64,000 nucleotides of DNA from Cryphonectria parasitica EP155 (taxonomy: Eukaryota > Ascomycota > Sordariomycetes > Diaporthales > Cryphonectriaceae), in contig NW_024468912.1 in the NCBI RefSeq assembly GCF_011745365.1, forward strand, positions 1 to 64,000, read 5' to 3'. The translations under genes were made by a program, and so were the position numbers. Position 1 is the first letter of the stretch. Every line of letters starts with the position of its first letter. This document shows, one piece after another, positions 50,966 through 63,903 of the stretch. The notes under the pieces are model-generated. The model saw nothing but the letters and a program-made list of their open reading frames with translations, searched no databases and was not told the origin of the DNA.

Positions 50966-53900
50966 ATGATTACTCTTAGCAGTATTCGAGATAGGAGTAT
51001 CGCTTTAATAGTATACATTTCTCTGCAGCTAAGAGATAAAGAGAATAAATCTGTACGAGCAATGCTGGATATAGATACTGAAATAAGCTTAGTAGCTCTC
51101 TCTCTGTATTCAAGTATGCATTTATCTTATGTGCTAATATTGAATGTTATCTTATGCATATATAATAGATCAGATATAGCGCTTATTAGAATTCTTAAAA
51201 CTAATATTTTCTATAGTAGCTTCTCTGAATAGATAATATTCTATATTGTTAATAACAGATTAATATTATCAAATCATTCTATACTATTAGAAATGCTATT
51301 TATAATGCAAACTAAGCTTTTCTTTGATTACTTTATCTCCGGATTTCTTTATACAAGCTTTGCTTTTGGAGGAATACAACTGATTATTATAATCAGCGAT
51401 TAGAAACTTCTTAAAGAGAAGGGTTTATACAGAACTATACTAAAAAACTGAATGCTAGCAGTTATTCTGAGGAATGCAGAGCTGTTAGCAGAGAAGTTAT
51501 TCCAGAGTGAATATTGTTGAAAAAGAAAGATATAGCTGTAATATTCATATCTGAACGAGATATTGCAGCTATTGTAAATAAGTTAATAGTGAAACTGATA
51601 GGAAGAAAGTTGAAAGAGGATTGCTTTATAATAAATGAGAAAGGAGCAATCTGAGAGTTTTGCTTATATGAAATGCATAGTAGCTAGCGCTATTTATGCT
51701 AGCTATATTATATGGAAAAGGAAAGAAAAGATATCTTAAGCCTGATTAATACTCTTTATAAGCTTAAAAATAAGAAGATTAAGCTAATTAATAATTTCTA
51801 GCTTAATAATTCAGTATTAAAAGGAATAATCAGGTAGAAGCTTGCTAAGATTGAGGAGATGAGATGAGCTTAGCAATTTACAAAGCTTATTAAGTATGAT
51901 GAGTAAATTGAATCCAAGTTCAGCGATCTGGATTCTAATTAGCATCTGAAATCTAATCAGTAAGCTGCTATGCAAGAGAAAAACTGTAAAGAGTTTTCTA
52001 AAGCTGAGAAAAAAATGTTCAAATATATGTTAAGAAACAGAATTAAAGCTCTTGCATGAAACTTTACTGAGATTGGAAAGATTATTGAGAAAGTAGCTTC
52101 CTTATAAGAAATCAGAACTGTATTCTACGAAGTTTTTTAAGCAAAGCATATTTCAATCTTTAATACTCTCAGGCTAAAGCTGATAAAGCTTCTGAAATAA
52201 TATATTAAGCAGGAGATTATTAAGGAAAGCTATGCATTATATAGAAATAATTGATTTCTTATTATTAAAAAGAATAGTAGCTTATATCTGATTAATAATG
52301 CTTAAAAGTATAATAAGCATAGCTTTAAGAATGCTTTTATGCTGCTTGCTTCAGATGAATTCTTGGAAGAGTTTATTATATGCAAGATTTTTTTATTATT
52401 TAACTTTTTTTCCGAATATAACTAAGTGCAACTATATTCTAACAGCAGAGATATAATGATCTTCTTAATGCTCTTAAGCTTGTTTAGAATATGTACTCTA
52501 TTCCAGAGTGCTACTAACTCTATTATTTAGTTTATAAGAATAATGATTAGACTTCTATATAATCTTATTCCTTATATATGCTAGCTTTTTCTTGATAACA
52601 TTTCTGTTTATGGTTCTATAACAATTTATAGGAATAAAGAGATTTCAAGCTTTTCTGAAGTGCATAGATATATTGCTAAGTATATCGGAAATCTTGATAA
52701 GATTCTTATAAATGCAGAGCTAGCTGGAGCTATAATCTTAGTATTTAAGTTAGAATAGTGCTAAGTAAAAGTTAATATAGTTGATTATATTATTAGTTTC
52801 AGCGGATGATAATTTTAGAATAGGAAGATGGAAAAGCTTCTAGCTTGAACAGAATGCAAGAATATTAAAGATATTCGCTCTTTCATTGAACTAATTGTTT
52901 ATTATGCAGCTTGGATTTGAAACTTCGCAATCATTGCTTGATTACTCTACAATCTTCTCAAGAAAAGTATTGTATAGAGATGAGAGAAGGAATAGAAAGA
53001 AGCTATTGCCATACTTATTCAGATACTCACATCTTATTCAGTTATTATTTTAATTAATTATAGTATTAATGCTAGAAAGATCATTCTTATAATGAATGCA
53101 AGCTTATTAAGCTGGAATGCTATACTAATATAGATAGTAGAGAATAAACAAAAGCTAGCACATTTCATTAGCAGAACTTGAATAGTTGCAGCATAGAAGT
53201 ATAATGCTACTAAGAAGAAGTATTGTACTATCCTTTATACTCTATAATCTCTTTAGCAGTATCTTTATAATTGCTATTTTATTCTGAAAACTGATACTTG
53301 TATTCTGATAAATCAACTCAATAGAGAAATAAATAATATATCCAGTGCTCTTCTGAATAGATAGATAGCAATAATTAAAATATTTGATTTTACTATCAAA
53401 TATATTCCCGAATCAAAGAATTCTGTAGCTAATACTCTTTTTTAATCTCTATACTTAATGCTATTTAAGAAAGATAAAGATAGCAATATTGAAAACTAGT
53501 ATAATGTTTAGCTTAATAGCATAAACTTAGATAGAGCTGATTTAGTATTATTGCTAAATTCAATTCTTCAGTGGATAGAATAGTTGAAATGATATGCAGA
53601 GTTCTTATACTACAGAATTATTCTATCAAAACTCTTTAAGAGGGATTGCAAGAACTTTATAATAAAAGCATTAAAGCATTAAGTACTTAATTAAGCTCTG
53701 TAGCGCTATACTAGTATAAAACTTTTATGCTAATAAGTAATAAATGATTCTGATCTTTATTGCTGAATTATCAGAGAATATTATGCTAAGTTTGAATATT
53801 AAGATTGAGATTCTATAATAGCTTATATTAAGCAACTCTACTATTGGAGAGATCTCTGAATAGATATAGCTAATGCTATTTCGGATTACAAGAAGTATAC

Positions 53901-55240
53901 AAAGTTCGATCTAAAGATGTAGAAAGAAGAAGTAATTCCAATCCTTCCAAGTTAATTCTTCATGAGAATCAGTATCAATATTCAATACATAGCTAAGAAT
54001 AGCAATTATAGATATCTTGCAGAAGCTTGCTATAATCTAACTAGCTATATACTTGCAAGATTTCTTAAGAAAGCTATAGCTGCAGAAATAAGAAAGTTTA
54101 TTTTGGAAGAGATTATTCTTATATTCGAATACTCTCTCAAAATTACTGTTAATAGAGAATTAGAAAACAAGGCTAAGATAGCTAAGATTATCAGAGCTCT
54201 TGAGATCTTGCTTATCCAGATCTCTAGTTATAATCTTTATGCTTAAGAATAAGTAGAAGCTAATTATCTTTTCTTAGCAAGTGCTCTTGCTAAGCTAGCT
54301 AATGCTTAACTCTGAAGATGGAAGCAGTACTTGAGATTTATACTCTTTGCTGAAAGAACTATGATTCGCTAGTTGCATGGATATAGCTTCTTCTATTTGA
54401 TTTTCAGTTAGGAGCTGCTTGTTTCAATTAAAACTGAAATCCCAATATGAAGAGTTCTTATATAAACTGAAAACTAATTCTCTTAGAAAGCGTTTGAAAT
54501 GCAATTAAGGATAATTGCAGCTAAGAAAGATAATATGCAAAAAGCAATTAAAGCTATTTAGATATACTATCAAAAGATTGCAGCTAAAAGTTAAATACAG
54601 AATCTAATATAAAAATCTTAACTGAATATTAGAAATCTTATGCTTATTTATAATTACATCCGGAAAATAAGCTACTTGTACAATACTAAGATTTCTTATA
54701 AATGAAAGAATTTATATCTAATTGCTTAGATTCTAGATAAATATGCTTATAAGCTTAAGATTACAGATGGAGTTCTGCTAAAAAATATATATTCAGCTAC
54801 TAATTTCAAAAAGTTCATATAGAATATGAATAGCATTTGAAAATCTGAAATGCTTATGCTCTGAGAAGAAAATATCAAGCTTTAATCTAGCTAATTATTA
54901 GCAGAAAAGCTGGATTTAATAAAAGCTTTCTAGCAAAAGGAACTAGATAACAATATTCTCGAAGTTCAGAAAGCAGATTCAAGCAATAATGCTACATTCT
55001 GGATTTCAGATATCATTGAGCATAATCCCATGCTTAGCTAAACCAGTTCTGATCCAGAAACTATTAATCTAGCAACTGAAGCAGATAATAATGCTGAGAA
55101 TGGAAATGAAGTTGATAATAATAAACATTTCATACAAGCAGCAGAGAAGGAGAAGTAAGAATAGAAGAAAGCAGATAGAAGTAAGATGTTTATACTAATT
55201 CCAACTAAATCAGCATTTCTAGCTTGTAAAAGAGATTGAT
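50966..55240 (+). pseudogene. C pol: protease, RT, RNase H, integrase
   Basis: An 88-codon open stretch (50966-51232) is the aspartic protease with L-D-I-D-T-E (Asp at 51068-51070 kept, the Gly changed to Asp). RT catalytic box F-L-D-N at 52588-52599, one Asp kept. Integrase in the 94-codon open stretch 53962-54246: first Asp Asn in I-S-I-N-I, second Asn in T-V-N-R-E-L-E-N. RNase H lies between. Tail rich in Asn/Glu to about 55240. Confidence 0.87.
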
Positions 55241-55527
55241 TTCTTTCTATTCATATTTCCTTTTTATTTGCAAAATACGTTTTCTTTTCGTTTTTTCTAT
55301 TCTATCTTATATATTTTGCTAAAGAAGGAGAAATGAAGTATTATCTGCTATCATTTGCTACAGAATACTATAAACCTATTTAAAAATTTCAAAGCATTTA
55401 GTATAGAGCATATTGATTAGCTTTGAAGCTATTTTTATTATTCAAAAAATTGCAGTATATTGAAATGTAATGCATGAAAAATGCAAAGCGCTGAAGAAAT
55501 ATTACAATCTATGAAAACTCTTTACTT
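55241..55527. other. Tail-to-tail spacer in element C
   Basis: Between pol and ORF-alpha; nothing recognised. Confidence 0.5.
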
Positions 55528-56906
55528 TTATATATCATTCTCATTACCAGAATATCTATAAATATCATTCAATAGCTCTTTTTTTATTCTATTCAGATCC
55601 ATATTATTCGTATTATTTGCTGAAGAATTGTTATCAAAAATAAAGAAAGAATCTTAAGATTGAACAGACTTAGCTTATTTCTCAACGCAAGATCCTATTA
55701 CAGCTTTGCTCTTGCTTTTATTCTTGCTACGAGATATAGATTATGAAGCTACCTGCTCAGACCCAGATATTCCCTTCTTGAGAGCAGAAGAAGCAGTACT
55801 CTTCTTGCTAATCTATGCAAATAAAGTTAGCAATAGTCTTCTTAAGCATTATAATCATAATTAATTATAAGACTTACAGTATTCTGTAAATACTACTTCC
55901 TTAGTATAAGAGGAATTTATTTAATCTGATTATATGCAATATCTTTATTCTGTATAAGCTTGTATTAAGCTTTAATAATATGCTTAATATTAGTATTGGA
56001 GTTAACTTGAGAATCTATCTTGATTATATATTAAGAGCTGAATTAGTAAAACAAATGCTGATATTGCAAGAAGAATAATGATTAGTATATACTCAAATCT
56101 AATTAAAAATATTAGAATAGAAATCTTACTTATATACTATACTCTTTAATATAAGAGAAGTTTTTAGTATAGTTATACTCAGACTCTGTATAATAAATGC
56201 AGTTGCTGCACTTTCTATTAAAGAAGCTCTCTATTAAAATGCATTTTAGGAAAAGCTAGTTGATATTAATCTGCTGCTTCTGTATAGATATGCAAGCAGT
56301 AACATACTGATGAAAGCAGCAATTGCAAGAAACTAGGTTATGCTGATTATAGAATTAAATAAGAAGAGAATTTACTTGCTTAGAGCAGGAGAAGATGCGA
56401 GTAAGATACTTATCAAAGAATTTCCAACCAGCTTTATACACTACAATAGAATTCAGTTTAATAGAATCCTTATTGTTCAGCTTTGCAAAATGAGCAGCAA
56501 AGCTAGAGCTTAGCAGTAAGTTATTCCAAAATATAATATCGCTTTAGATATTTCAAGAAGCATATATTAAGCTAAGATCTCTCTTAATAGTATTGAAATC
56601 TGTAATATCAAGGAAGTTAATATGAATATTCTTGAGCTAGTAATAGTTGCTGCTCTAAGAAGAAGAAACTAAAGAAGAAAACTAGATTCAGATCTTGTTA
56701 ATCTCTTAAGAAGCAGTATTTATTTGTAAAGAGAAAATAGCATTAGTAATAATTCGAGATATCTTAAGTATATTGCAAAGCTGAGCAAGAGAAGATTGAT
56801 AGAAGAAGAAGTTATTATATGAAGAATGAATTGAAAAGCAAGATGAATTGAGAAAGAGATTGTTGAACAGTTTGCTGAAGATTAATAAGATAGCAATGAA
56901 TAACAA
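55528..56906 (-). pseudogene. C ORF-alpha: antisense accessory ORF
   Basis: 1379 bp, same span as in A and B, opening with 66 stop-free codons (56906-56706). Strongly mutated further in. Confidence 0.6.
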
Positions 56907-57299
56907 ATATATTCAACTAAGTTATCATGCTTTCTATTCAGTTTATTGCTAAACAGCTCTTACTTAGCTAAGGATAAAGCTATTTGCTTTGTAATAAACG
57001 AAAAGCAGTAAATTACTTAAATAGTTGCTAAATAAAATAAATTAGCTATTCTATTCATACTTGCAGCTAGCTATTCTTCTTTCTTCTTCAATCTCTTCAC
57101 AATTATCTTTCTCAAGCATACATATATTCTTTTTCTTTCTTATCAATACTGCCCTAAATCTATATACTGATATCAAAGCAAATTGTTAACTGCTCTACTT
57201 ATATAATATCATCTTTCTTAATAGATTCTCAGGCTGAAGCTGCATTCTTCTCTATTTTTCTTTCTCAGTTAATACCTTCTCAGTCTCTTGATTTTATAT
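56907..57299. promoter_or_regulatory. Divergent promoter region in element C
   Basis: Head-to-head gap equivalent to 34988-35400; the TATA-like stretch is CATACATATATTC here. Function inferred. Confidence 0.4.
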
Positions 57300-58538
57300 C
57301 TTTGCAAACCTCTCTTATAATTGCTTATCTTCTGATAAAGCTATTCTTCTCTTTTTACTTTCCTTTCGATTCAGCAGCAATAGCTGAATTCAAGTACTCT
57401 CTATTCCTACCTATTCAGCATAGCTAAGGGAACTGGATAACCAAAGCTTACTGCTTTCAAACTATCTTTCCCAGAGTACTATATCCAACTGAAGTAATTA
57501 AGAGTTATTCGCTCTACTTTAGTTTAAGAAATAAAGAAAATTATCTGGCAGCAGAACTTGTTGAGAAGTACTTCTCAGAGTTATCTTCTTATAAGTTATA
57601 CTTGCTTACAATCTTCAGTGCTAATTCTTTCAGATATCTTCTTAATATCTATAATCTAGTTGGATTTTTAGATGTAGAAGTTTTTCAAGATATTAGTCTG
57701 CAGTATGCTGTAGCTGCTTTTTGTTATTATGCTCAATATAACTAATAAGATATATTCTTAATAAGATGCTTTTGTATTTTATTAATAGCTTATCTATCTA
57801 GCTCTTCTAATATTCTTAATAAGCAGGATCTGCTCAGATATGAAGCTAGATAGAAGCATTTATGAATTCTCCTTTTAGTTAATATAGCAATTTCAGCTTA
57901 TATTCTATCTTAGCTTAATATAAAGATTGAAAAAGGATTTTATATTGCTATGTACAAATCTAGCGATATTCTACTAGCTTATGCAAGCAAGTACTATCTG
58001 AATAGTTAGCTTAGAAGTATTGGAGCTAATTGGGATTGGGATTTTGAGAATATTCTAACTATGCTGCTAGATAATGATTCAAATGCAGCTCTGCTCTATA
58101 CAATCAAACTATTTCGTTTTCAAATCCTGGAATCTACTGATTTCTACTAATCACTTAGTAGCTGTTCAGACTAAAAGCAAGCTCTCTATCTTAATCATAG
58201 AGAAACTATATAAAATGTGAAAGAATAGGATATGAAGATAGCTATAATAAGCTTGCACTGCTAAGCCTTTTCCTATAAGCTGAAATACAGCAACTATATG
58301 CAATATTCTGATCAGCCATTAAGAAGGAATACCTTACTTCAAGAATACAAAGCTGTATAAGTAGAAGCTGGTGAAATACTGAATATAACTTACAAGCTGA
58401 ATATTATCTTCTTCATAAAAGGAGTTGCAGACTTGCTTGAATTATTTATTAAAAGTAATCTTAACAGAATGAGAAGGAATATATCAGCCTTTGCTCTGGA
58501 GAATTTCAGAGCGAGTAGAGCATCTAGCCTAGTTCTAT
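57300..58538 (+). pseudogene. C ORF-beta, first part, cut by element D
   Basis: Same unknown protein as in A and B, N-terminal two thirds. Reads W-I-T-K-A-Y-C-F near 57440 and F-R-A-S-R-A-S-S-L-V-L just before D. Resumes at 63176. Confidence 0.7.
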
Positions 58539-58856
58539 TGTTGTGGTGGCCAGTGTGGTGGTCCTTGGGACATTGAGTGGAGCAGGGTATGGGTCCTCGT
58601 GCATATAAGGATACCACCCACTTTAGATTTTCGCGATCAGAAAGCAATAATGAAGCATCCTTTCTCTTCCTTTCAATTTTGAACCCTTTGGACAGGTCTA
58701 AGACAGGTTTTTCACTCTGTTCTTGTGCCTGTGTAGCCTTAGTTTGCTGTCCTCATCTGCACAGGCACGCTTGGATTGCACGAGCCCTTGCCTATTGCTT
58801 CGGCAGCTGTTTGTCCCTTTTTCTTTCGAGAGCGACGGCGCCCTAGTTCTGGTTCA
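58539..58856 (+). repeat. 5' LTR of element D
   Basis: 318 bp, TGTTGTGG to GGTTCA. First third differs from A/B/C LTRs (CATTGAGTGGAGC), marking a subfamily. Confidence 0.95.
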
Positions 58857-59744
58857 ATAGTGCGGTGAGTGTGGACTTAGCTGTTCAGGCTGGTGGCTCA
58901 GGGCTGTTGTTGTTATAGCTTGTGAGAATCAGCAAAATTAGCAAGTCAACTCTATGAACAGGCATGCTCTTTTCCCTGCTGAACTTTTATCTTTTTGTTA
59001 ATCCTATACTGAACCGACGGTCTGCGCAACATGTTCAGGCTTTGGGTTATTCCGGAGATCTCTTGCAAAGAGGAGATGGGTGAGCAAAGAAGGAATGGTA
59101 TGAGTTTCGGTTGAAGGTTGGGAAGCAGAGCGCTGAGCTAGCAAGCCAATATTACAAAGAAACGAATTCCCTTATGCAATATTTTATACATCGAATAATA
59201 TTCAAAGTCTCAGTCCGATATACTCCAGATCTGTACAGGTTGCAGATAGTTTAATCATGCTGGAAGTGGGTCTGTGATTAAATTATAGAGTATGATGCTC
59301 TTGGTAGATAGAACTCTGCGAAAGGGAGCAGTATGAGCTGCGAGATCTGTGATCCCTGCAGTAGTCCGATTAGCATGCTCTATCTGATTACATCTAGCTA
59401 TATTAATCCTTTGGATCAAAAGCTTGCTGGTTGCATTATCTCAGAGAGAGAGAAAATAAGAGAATGGAAATGAGAAAGTATTAGTGTATACTGGGAATAG
59501 AGATTGAGGATTACAACAACATTAGTTGATGTCGAACTCTAATTAGTATCTTATATCTAGCTAGAAATGCTTCTATTGATTAGCAGAACTTTTAATAAAG
59601 AGAACTCCAGTATAGCACAGAATAATCAACTTAAGCCTCTATTGTTCACTGCAAGATCAGCCTTATACATTCCCCGCTTACGGATTAAGCTTCTCTCAAA
59701 CATCTAAACTTTCTCGATCTGAACAGTACTATCTTCTGCAGTAT
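58857..59744 (+). other. Leader of element D
   Basis: Starts ATAGTGCGGTGAG like the other copies; no gene seen. Confidence 0.6.
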
Positions 59745-61180
59745 ACGGAAGGTATTCTGGCTGTAGCGCTCTCAACTCGAGAATCTCGAGCTAGGAAAGT
59801 AAAGAAACATTGGAGAAAACGATAATCGCGGAGGAATATAGCTTCTACATCTAAAGAATCCTCTAATCAAATACTCAGTTCCTTCAACTATCTAGCTAAT
59901 AATCACTATGGATAGAACTTTAGGTTCCCTTTTCACAGTGAGCTTGCTAGCAGTGGATTGATGCTGTTTGCTTGTATAGAAGTTTCCTTATAGCTGAAGC
60001 GCTTTGACTGGTAGCATTAGATCAAGAGAATTGATAATATTCAAGTATTCAATTTCATAAAAAGCTTCTATGCAGATATGATCATTGCAAGAGAAGTGGA
60101 GAGATTTACTATAAGTGCTAAAATCTGGGATGAACAGAAGGAATAATTGTTAGTTGCTTATTATTCTTGGAATCATCTTTAAGCATATACTTCTGAACAA
60201 GAACGCCTGAACATTATTAATAATCATTTCATTACTGATGCTGCTAGCCTCTGATTATTTATTATTGATTACAACAATGCCCTCGCTTGTTTCAAGATCA
60301 GAAACAGTTAATCTGTTGCTAAGGCGTGGATGAAACTCCTCTCAACTTGGATCAAGCGTCTTCGAGCTGACCACGGTATTACTGCTGAGAAGAAGAAAAC
60401 TTAAAACTAGCTTGCATCTGGTACTGCAAATCCTCAATTCCATCAGCAGGCGCAATTCCAAGCTCCTTTGATGCCACCACCTCAACCGATTCCTGATCAG
60501 GCGCAATCTGTACCTGTTTCTCAGCTGACTCATAGTTTCCCCAATCACTCGCTAGCTCAGGTTGGGCAAACTGGGGGATTATTGCACTACCAACCTCCTC
60601 AGCACTCAATCAGCGAATAGCAAGGCTAGCCTGAAGCAATTAAACAGATTCTGAAGCCCGAATCTGTTCAGAAGCTCAAGCAGGAGTTGAACTACTTGGC
60701 ATCTCTGATGGAGCAACTTTGCATTGATCAGATTACAATGGCTCACTCTTTGAGACTGCAATCTGAGACTTTCAGACAAATCCGGGATGTCTCATACGAT
60801 CAGATCAAGGCTCTGCAAGAGATCTCACAGCTGGTCAGATGCCTACAAGCCATTTCAGCCCGAAATGCAGCTCAAGAAGGAATAAATTCCCTGCAGATGA
60901 ATGCTATTTATACTAACCCTGAGAATGATGGTGAACAGTGCTCTGAAGTATGGCATACAGAGATCAATAACATCCTGAAGAAGGATGGAACTCTGTGCAG
61001 ATGCTATAGCTATAGATCAAAGACTCATAATGCTTACGAATGCATAGACCTTCATACGCTCATGGATTGTAGCATCTGCTATGCTCTAATGCTAGCGAAG
61101 CCAGAGTAGCACCTCAGTAATCGATCGGAGTTCCTGAACTCGAGATTGAAATCCGTATTATATAGCTAGATTATAGCTGC
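59745..61180 (+). pseudogene. D gag
   Basis: Best preserved gag in the window. Open run of 140 codons at 60687-61109. Zinc knuckle at 61002-61043: outer Cys residues and His are intact, second Cys is Tyr. Upstream part (from the ACG at 59745) has only scattered stops. Downstream the frame meets the deletion junction at 61181. Confidence 0.85.
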
Positions 61181-61450
61181 TCAAGCGATAACGCTACATT
61201 CTGAATCCCAAACATCATTGAATATAATCCCATATCTAGCTATACCAGCTCTGATTCAGAAATTATTAATCTAGCAACTGAGGCGGATAATGATGCTGAG
61301 AATGGAAATGGAGTTGGTAATAATGAATATTTCATATAAGCAGCGGAGAAGGAGAGGCAAGAACAGGAAAAAGCAGATAGAAGTGGGATGTTTATACTAA
61401 TCCCAACTAAATCAGCGTTCCTAGCTCGTAGGGAAGGATAGTTTTCTTCT
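61181..61450 (+). pseudogene. Deletion junction and tail of pol in D
   Basis: At 61181-61185 the sequence TCAAG joins what in B is 28102-28106 to 33061-33065, removing about 4.96 kb of linker and pol. What follows is the Asn/Glu-rich C-terminal tail of pol only. Confidence 0.8.
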
Positions 61451-61629
61451 ATTTAGATTTCCTTTTTGTTGCAAAATACGTTTTCTTTCAGTTCTTCTAT
61501 TCCATTTTCGTGTGTTTTGCTGGGGGAGGAAGGATGAAGTGTTGTTTGCTACTACTTACTACAAATAACATGGATTACTCAAAAATTTCGAAAACCCAGC
61601 ACAGAATAAGAATTGGCTGCTGGAGAAAG

Positions 61630-62600
61630 TGCCAATCAAGGAGGTAGATTGTATGAATGAGTACCCCATGTATGCAATGGAGCTTTTCCGCCTACGAATC
61701 TTGGAATCTACTGACTTCTTCAGGTTCATCAGTAGCTGTCCAGACTGAGCACAGGCCATCTATCTCACCCACCAAGATGCTATCCAAACTATTGAAAAGA
61801 AAGATCCCGAGGGAATAATGATTCGATATCATCAAATAGCTTTCTATTTCGAACTTAGTCATGCAGGAGATATAGTATACTCTCCGATATCTACTGCATA
61901 CTTTTGTGCAACCAACCGGTATAAAGCTATTCAGATTAAAGCTGGAGTAGTTGTATCAGTGGACTACAGACCGAATGTTTCCTTCTATGAGGAGGATGTT
62001 ACAGCATTGACTCAACTCTTCTTGAAGAATTCCATTATATGATCTAGCTGGGAAGAGTCTCTGTTTCGCATAGAGAATTTCAGAGCAAGCAGAGTGCTCA
62101 GCATGGGCCTGTTACATGAGCAATCCCAAGAGCACAGCGCTTTTACAAGCATGTTGGAATTGAATCAACTTCCATCTGCAACCTTCTCAAATCTCTTCCT
62201 CAACTCTGCCAGAGCTACGCCCGCAAGCCCGGATCGGATGATCAGTCTGTCAATACAGCCTGCTCTCAAGTCTGATTAGGCTGCTATCTCATCTCTGCAT
62301 GGAAGGCTGAGAAGCAGCAATGCTATAATCCCCAGCTTTCCCAACAAACTGCAGGAGCTCTATGTGCCTCTGTACAATGAGCTTCACAACCTCAACAGGA
62401 TCCGCTCTTCAATTGGTGCTGAGAACTGGAAAGGGTTTGAGTATGCTCTTAAGGTGAATAGATAGGAGTTAGAATGTAAGAGAGTTCATCAATTAATTAA
62501 GCAGAACAAGAGTTGAGCTGAGGCAGCTGAAGCAGCATAGCAAGCATATGCAGCTAAAAGAGGATAACGTAGAGCTCAATGCAGCGGACAGCATTAAAGG
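61630..62600 (+). pseudogene. D ORF-beta, C-terminal half, diverged
   Basis: Homologous to the second half of ORF-beta but clearly diverged at the protein level. Open stretches 61818-62042 (74 codons) and 62094-62279 (61 codons). Aligned residues kept with A: Y-K-A-x-Q, A-G, P-N-V-S-F, F-R-A-S-R. A second deletion near 61620 removed ORF-alpha and the N-terminal half of ORF-beta. Few stops, mostly TAG. Confidence 0.7.
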
Positions 62601-62825
62601 CTGTAATAAGGAATAAGCAGATCGTGCTCATATCACAAAGTAAGAATTGAATCCGTTTAACTGCACTGCATTGGTACTTCATACAGTGACCATCTCATGT
62701 AGAATAGGGCAGAACGATGAGCTTAACTAACTTGCAATGCTTTTATTTTGCTCAGTTGCAATAAATTATTTCTTTAGTTCAATTAATTTCTTTCTGATCA
62801 GATCTAGCACACTATAGTGCTTGTT
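62601..62825. other. D region between ORF-beta and hairpin
   Basis: No frame or repeat recognised; the last 60 bases match the conserved segment before the hairpin in A, B and C. Confidence 0.5.
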
Positions 62826-62857
62826 GCAACTTTGGTAGAAAGTTGCTGGGGGAGAAC
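62826..62857 (+). other. Hairpin plus polypurine tract of element D
   Basis: GCAACTTT, loop GGTAG, AAAGTTGC (62826-62846), then GGGGGAGAA (62848-62856) at the LTR. Confidence 0.85.
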
Positions 62858-63175
62858 TGTTGTAGTAGCCAGTGTGGTAGTCCTTGGGACATTGAGTGGA
62901 GCAGAGTATGAGTCCTCGTGCATATAAGGATATTACCCACTTTAGATTTTCGCGATCAGAAAGCAACAATGAAGCATCCTTTCTCTTCCTTTCAATTTTG
63001 AACTCTTTGGATAGGTTTAAGACAGGTTTTTCACCCTGTTCTTGTGCCTGTGTGGCCTTAGTTTGCTGTTCTCATCTGTATAGGCATGCTTGGGTTGCAC
63101 GAGCCCTTGCTCATTGCTTCGGCAGCTGTTTGTCCCTTTTTCTTTCGAGGGCGACGGCGCCCTAGTTCTGGTTCA
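62858..63175 (+). repeat. 3' LTR of element D
   Basis: 318 bp, same length as the 5' LTR; ends GGTTCA followed by CTAT. Confidence 0.95.
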
Positions 63176-63800
63176 CTATCAAGACAACAGTTCCGAGAGA
63201 GTATAGCTTTAGCTAATCCGATCTTGCATTCATTAAGAGGATATAATATCAGCTTAGAGTTAAGTCAACTTCCATCCGGAACTCCTATTAATCCTTACTC
63301 TTCTTCATCTCAAGAAATGCTTATCAATCTAGAACTAACAATCAATCTGTTAATACAGCAAACAGCTAAGCCTGAACATACTACTAAAGCTTTATTATAT
63401 CAGAAACTAAGAAGCAGCAATATCATACCTCTCAGTTTTCCTAATAGATCTCAGAAGCTTCATATGTTTCTATAGAATAAGCTTCATAGCCTTAACTCTA
63501 TCAGGCTCTTAGTAGATTCTTCGAACTGAATAGGATTTGATTATGCTATTAAGATGAATATATATAAAGCGGACTGCAAAAGGATTCATTGAGTAAGAAT
63601 GCAGAATTAGAAGAGAATTGCAGCTGCTGCTGCTACTCGAGCAGAGTTTAAGAGCAGATGGAAACAGAAAAGAGATCAGCATTAAGATCTGTTCAGATCA
63701 TACTCGTATTATAAATGAACTAAAGATAGATACTAATACTTCTGTATTAATTTGAATAATAGCTCAAGCAATAGAGAAAAGCATGAGAATTGAATTGGAA
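63176..63800 (+). pseudogene. C ORF-beta, second part
   Basis: Continues after D with R-Q-Q-F-R-E-S, in frame through the open stretch 63086-63475, whose first codons are D's LTR. Ser/Pro-rich segment, then the Ala-rich basic end near 63640. Confidence 0.7.
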
Positions 63801-63903
63801 AGATGGTTTGATTTGTAGTATTTCCTTTAGCAGTTTGCAATGAATTCTTTATTTCTTTACTTTATCTCCCTCTGATCAGATCTGGCATATCATTGGACTT
63901 GTT

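Larger units (their letters stand above)
58539..63175 (+). mobile_element. Element D: 4.6 kb internally deleted relative of A/B/C
   Basis: 4637 bp, two 318-bp LTRs, duplication CTAT at 58535-58538 and 63176-63179; A shows the uninterrupted ORF-beta site at 6650-6665. Keeps leader, gag, the tail of pol, half of ORF-beta, hairpin and polypurine tract; lacks protease, RT, RNase H, integrase and ORF-alpha, so it would need enzymes in trans. The LTRs differ at about 21 positions, all transitions by my reading. Less mutated and richer in GC than its host C. Confidence 0.93.

Noticed and set aside
60342..60609. Two overlapping minus-strand frames in element D
   Set aside because: They are antisense to the gag frame, which is supported by homology with A, B and C.
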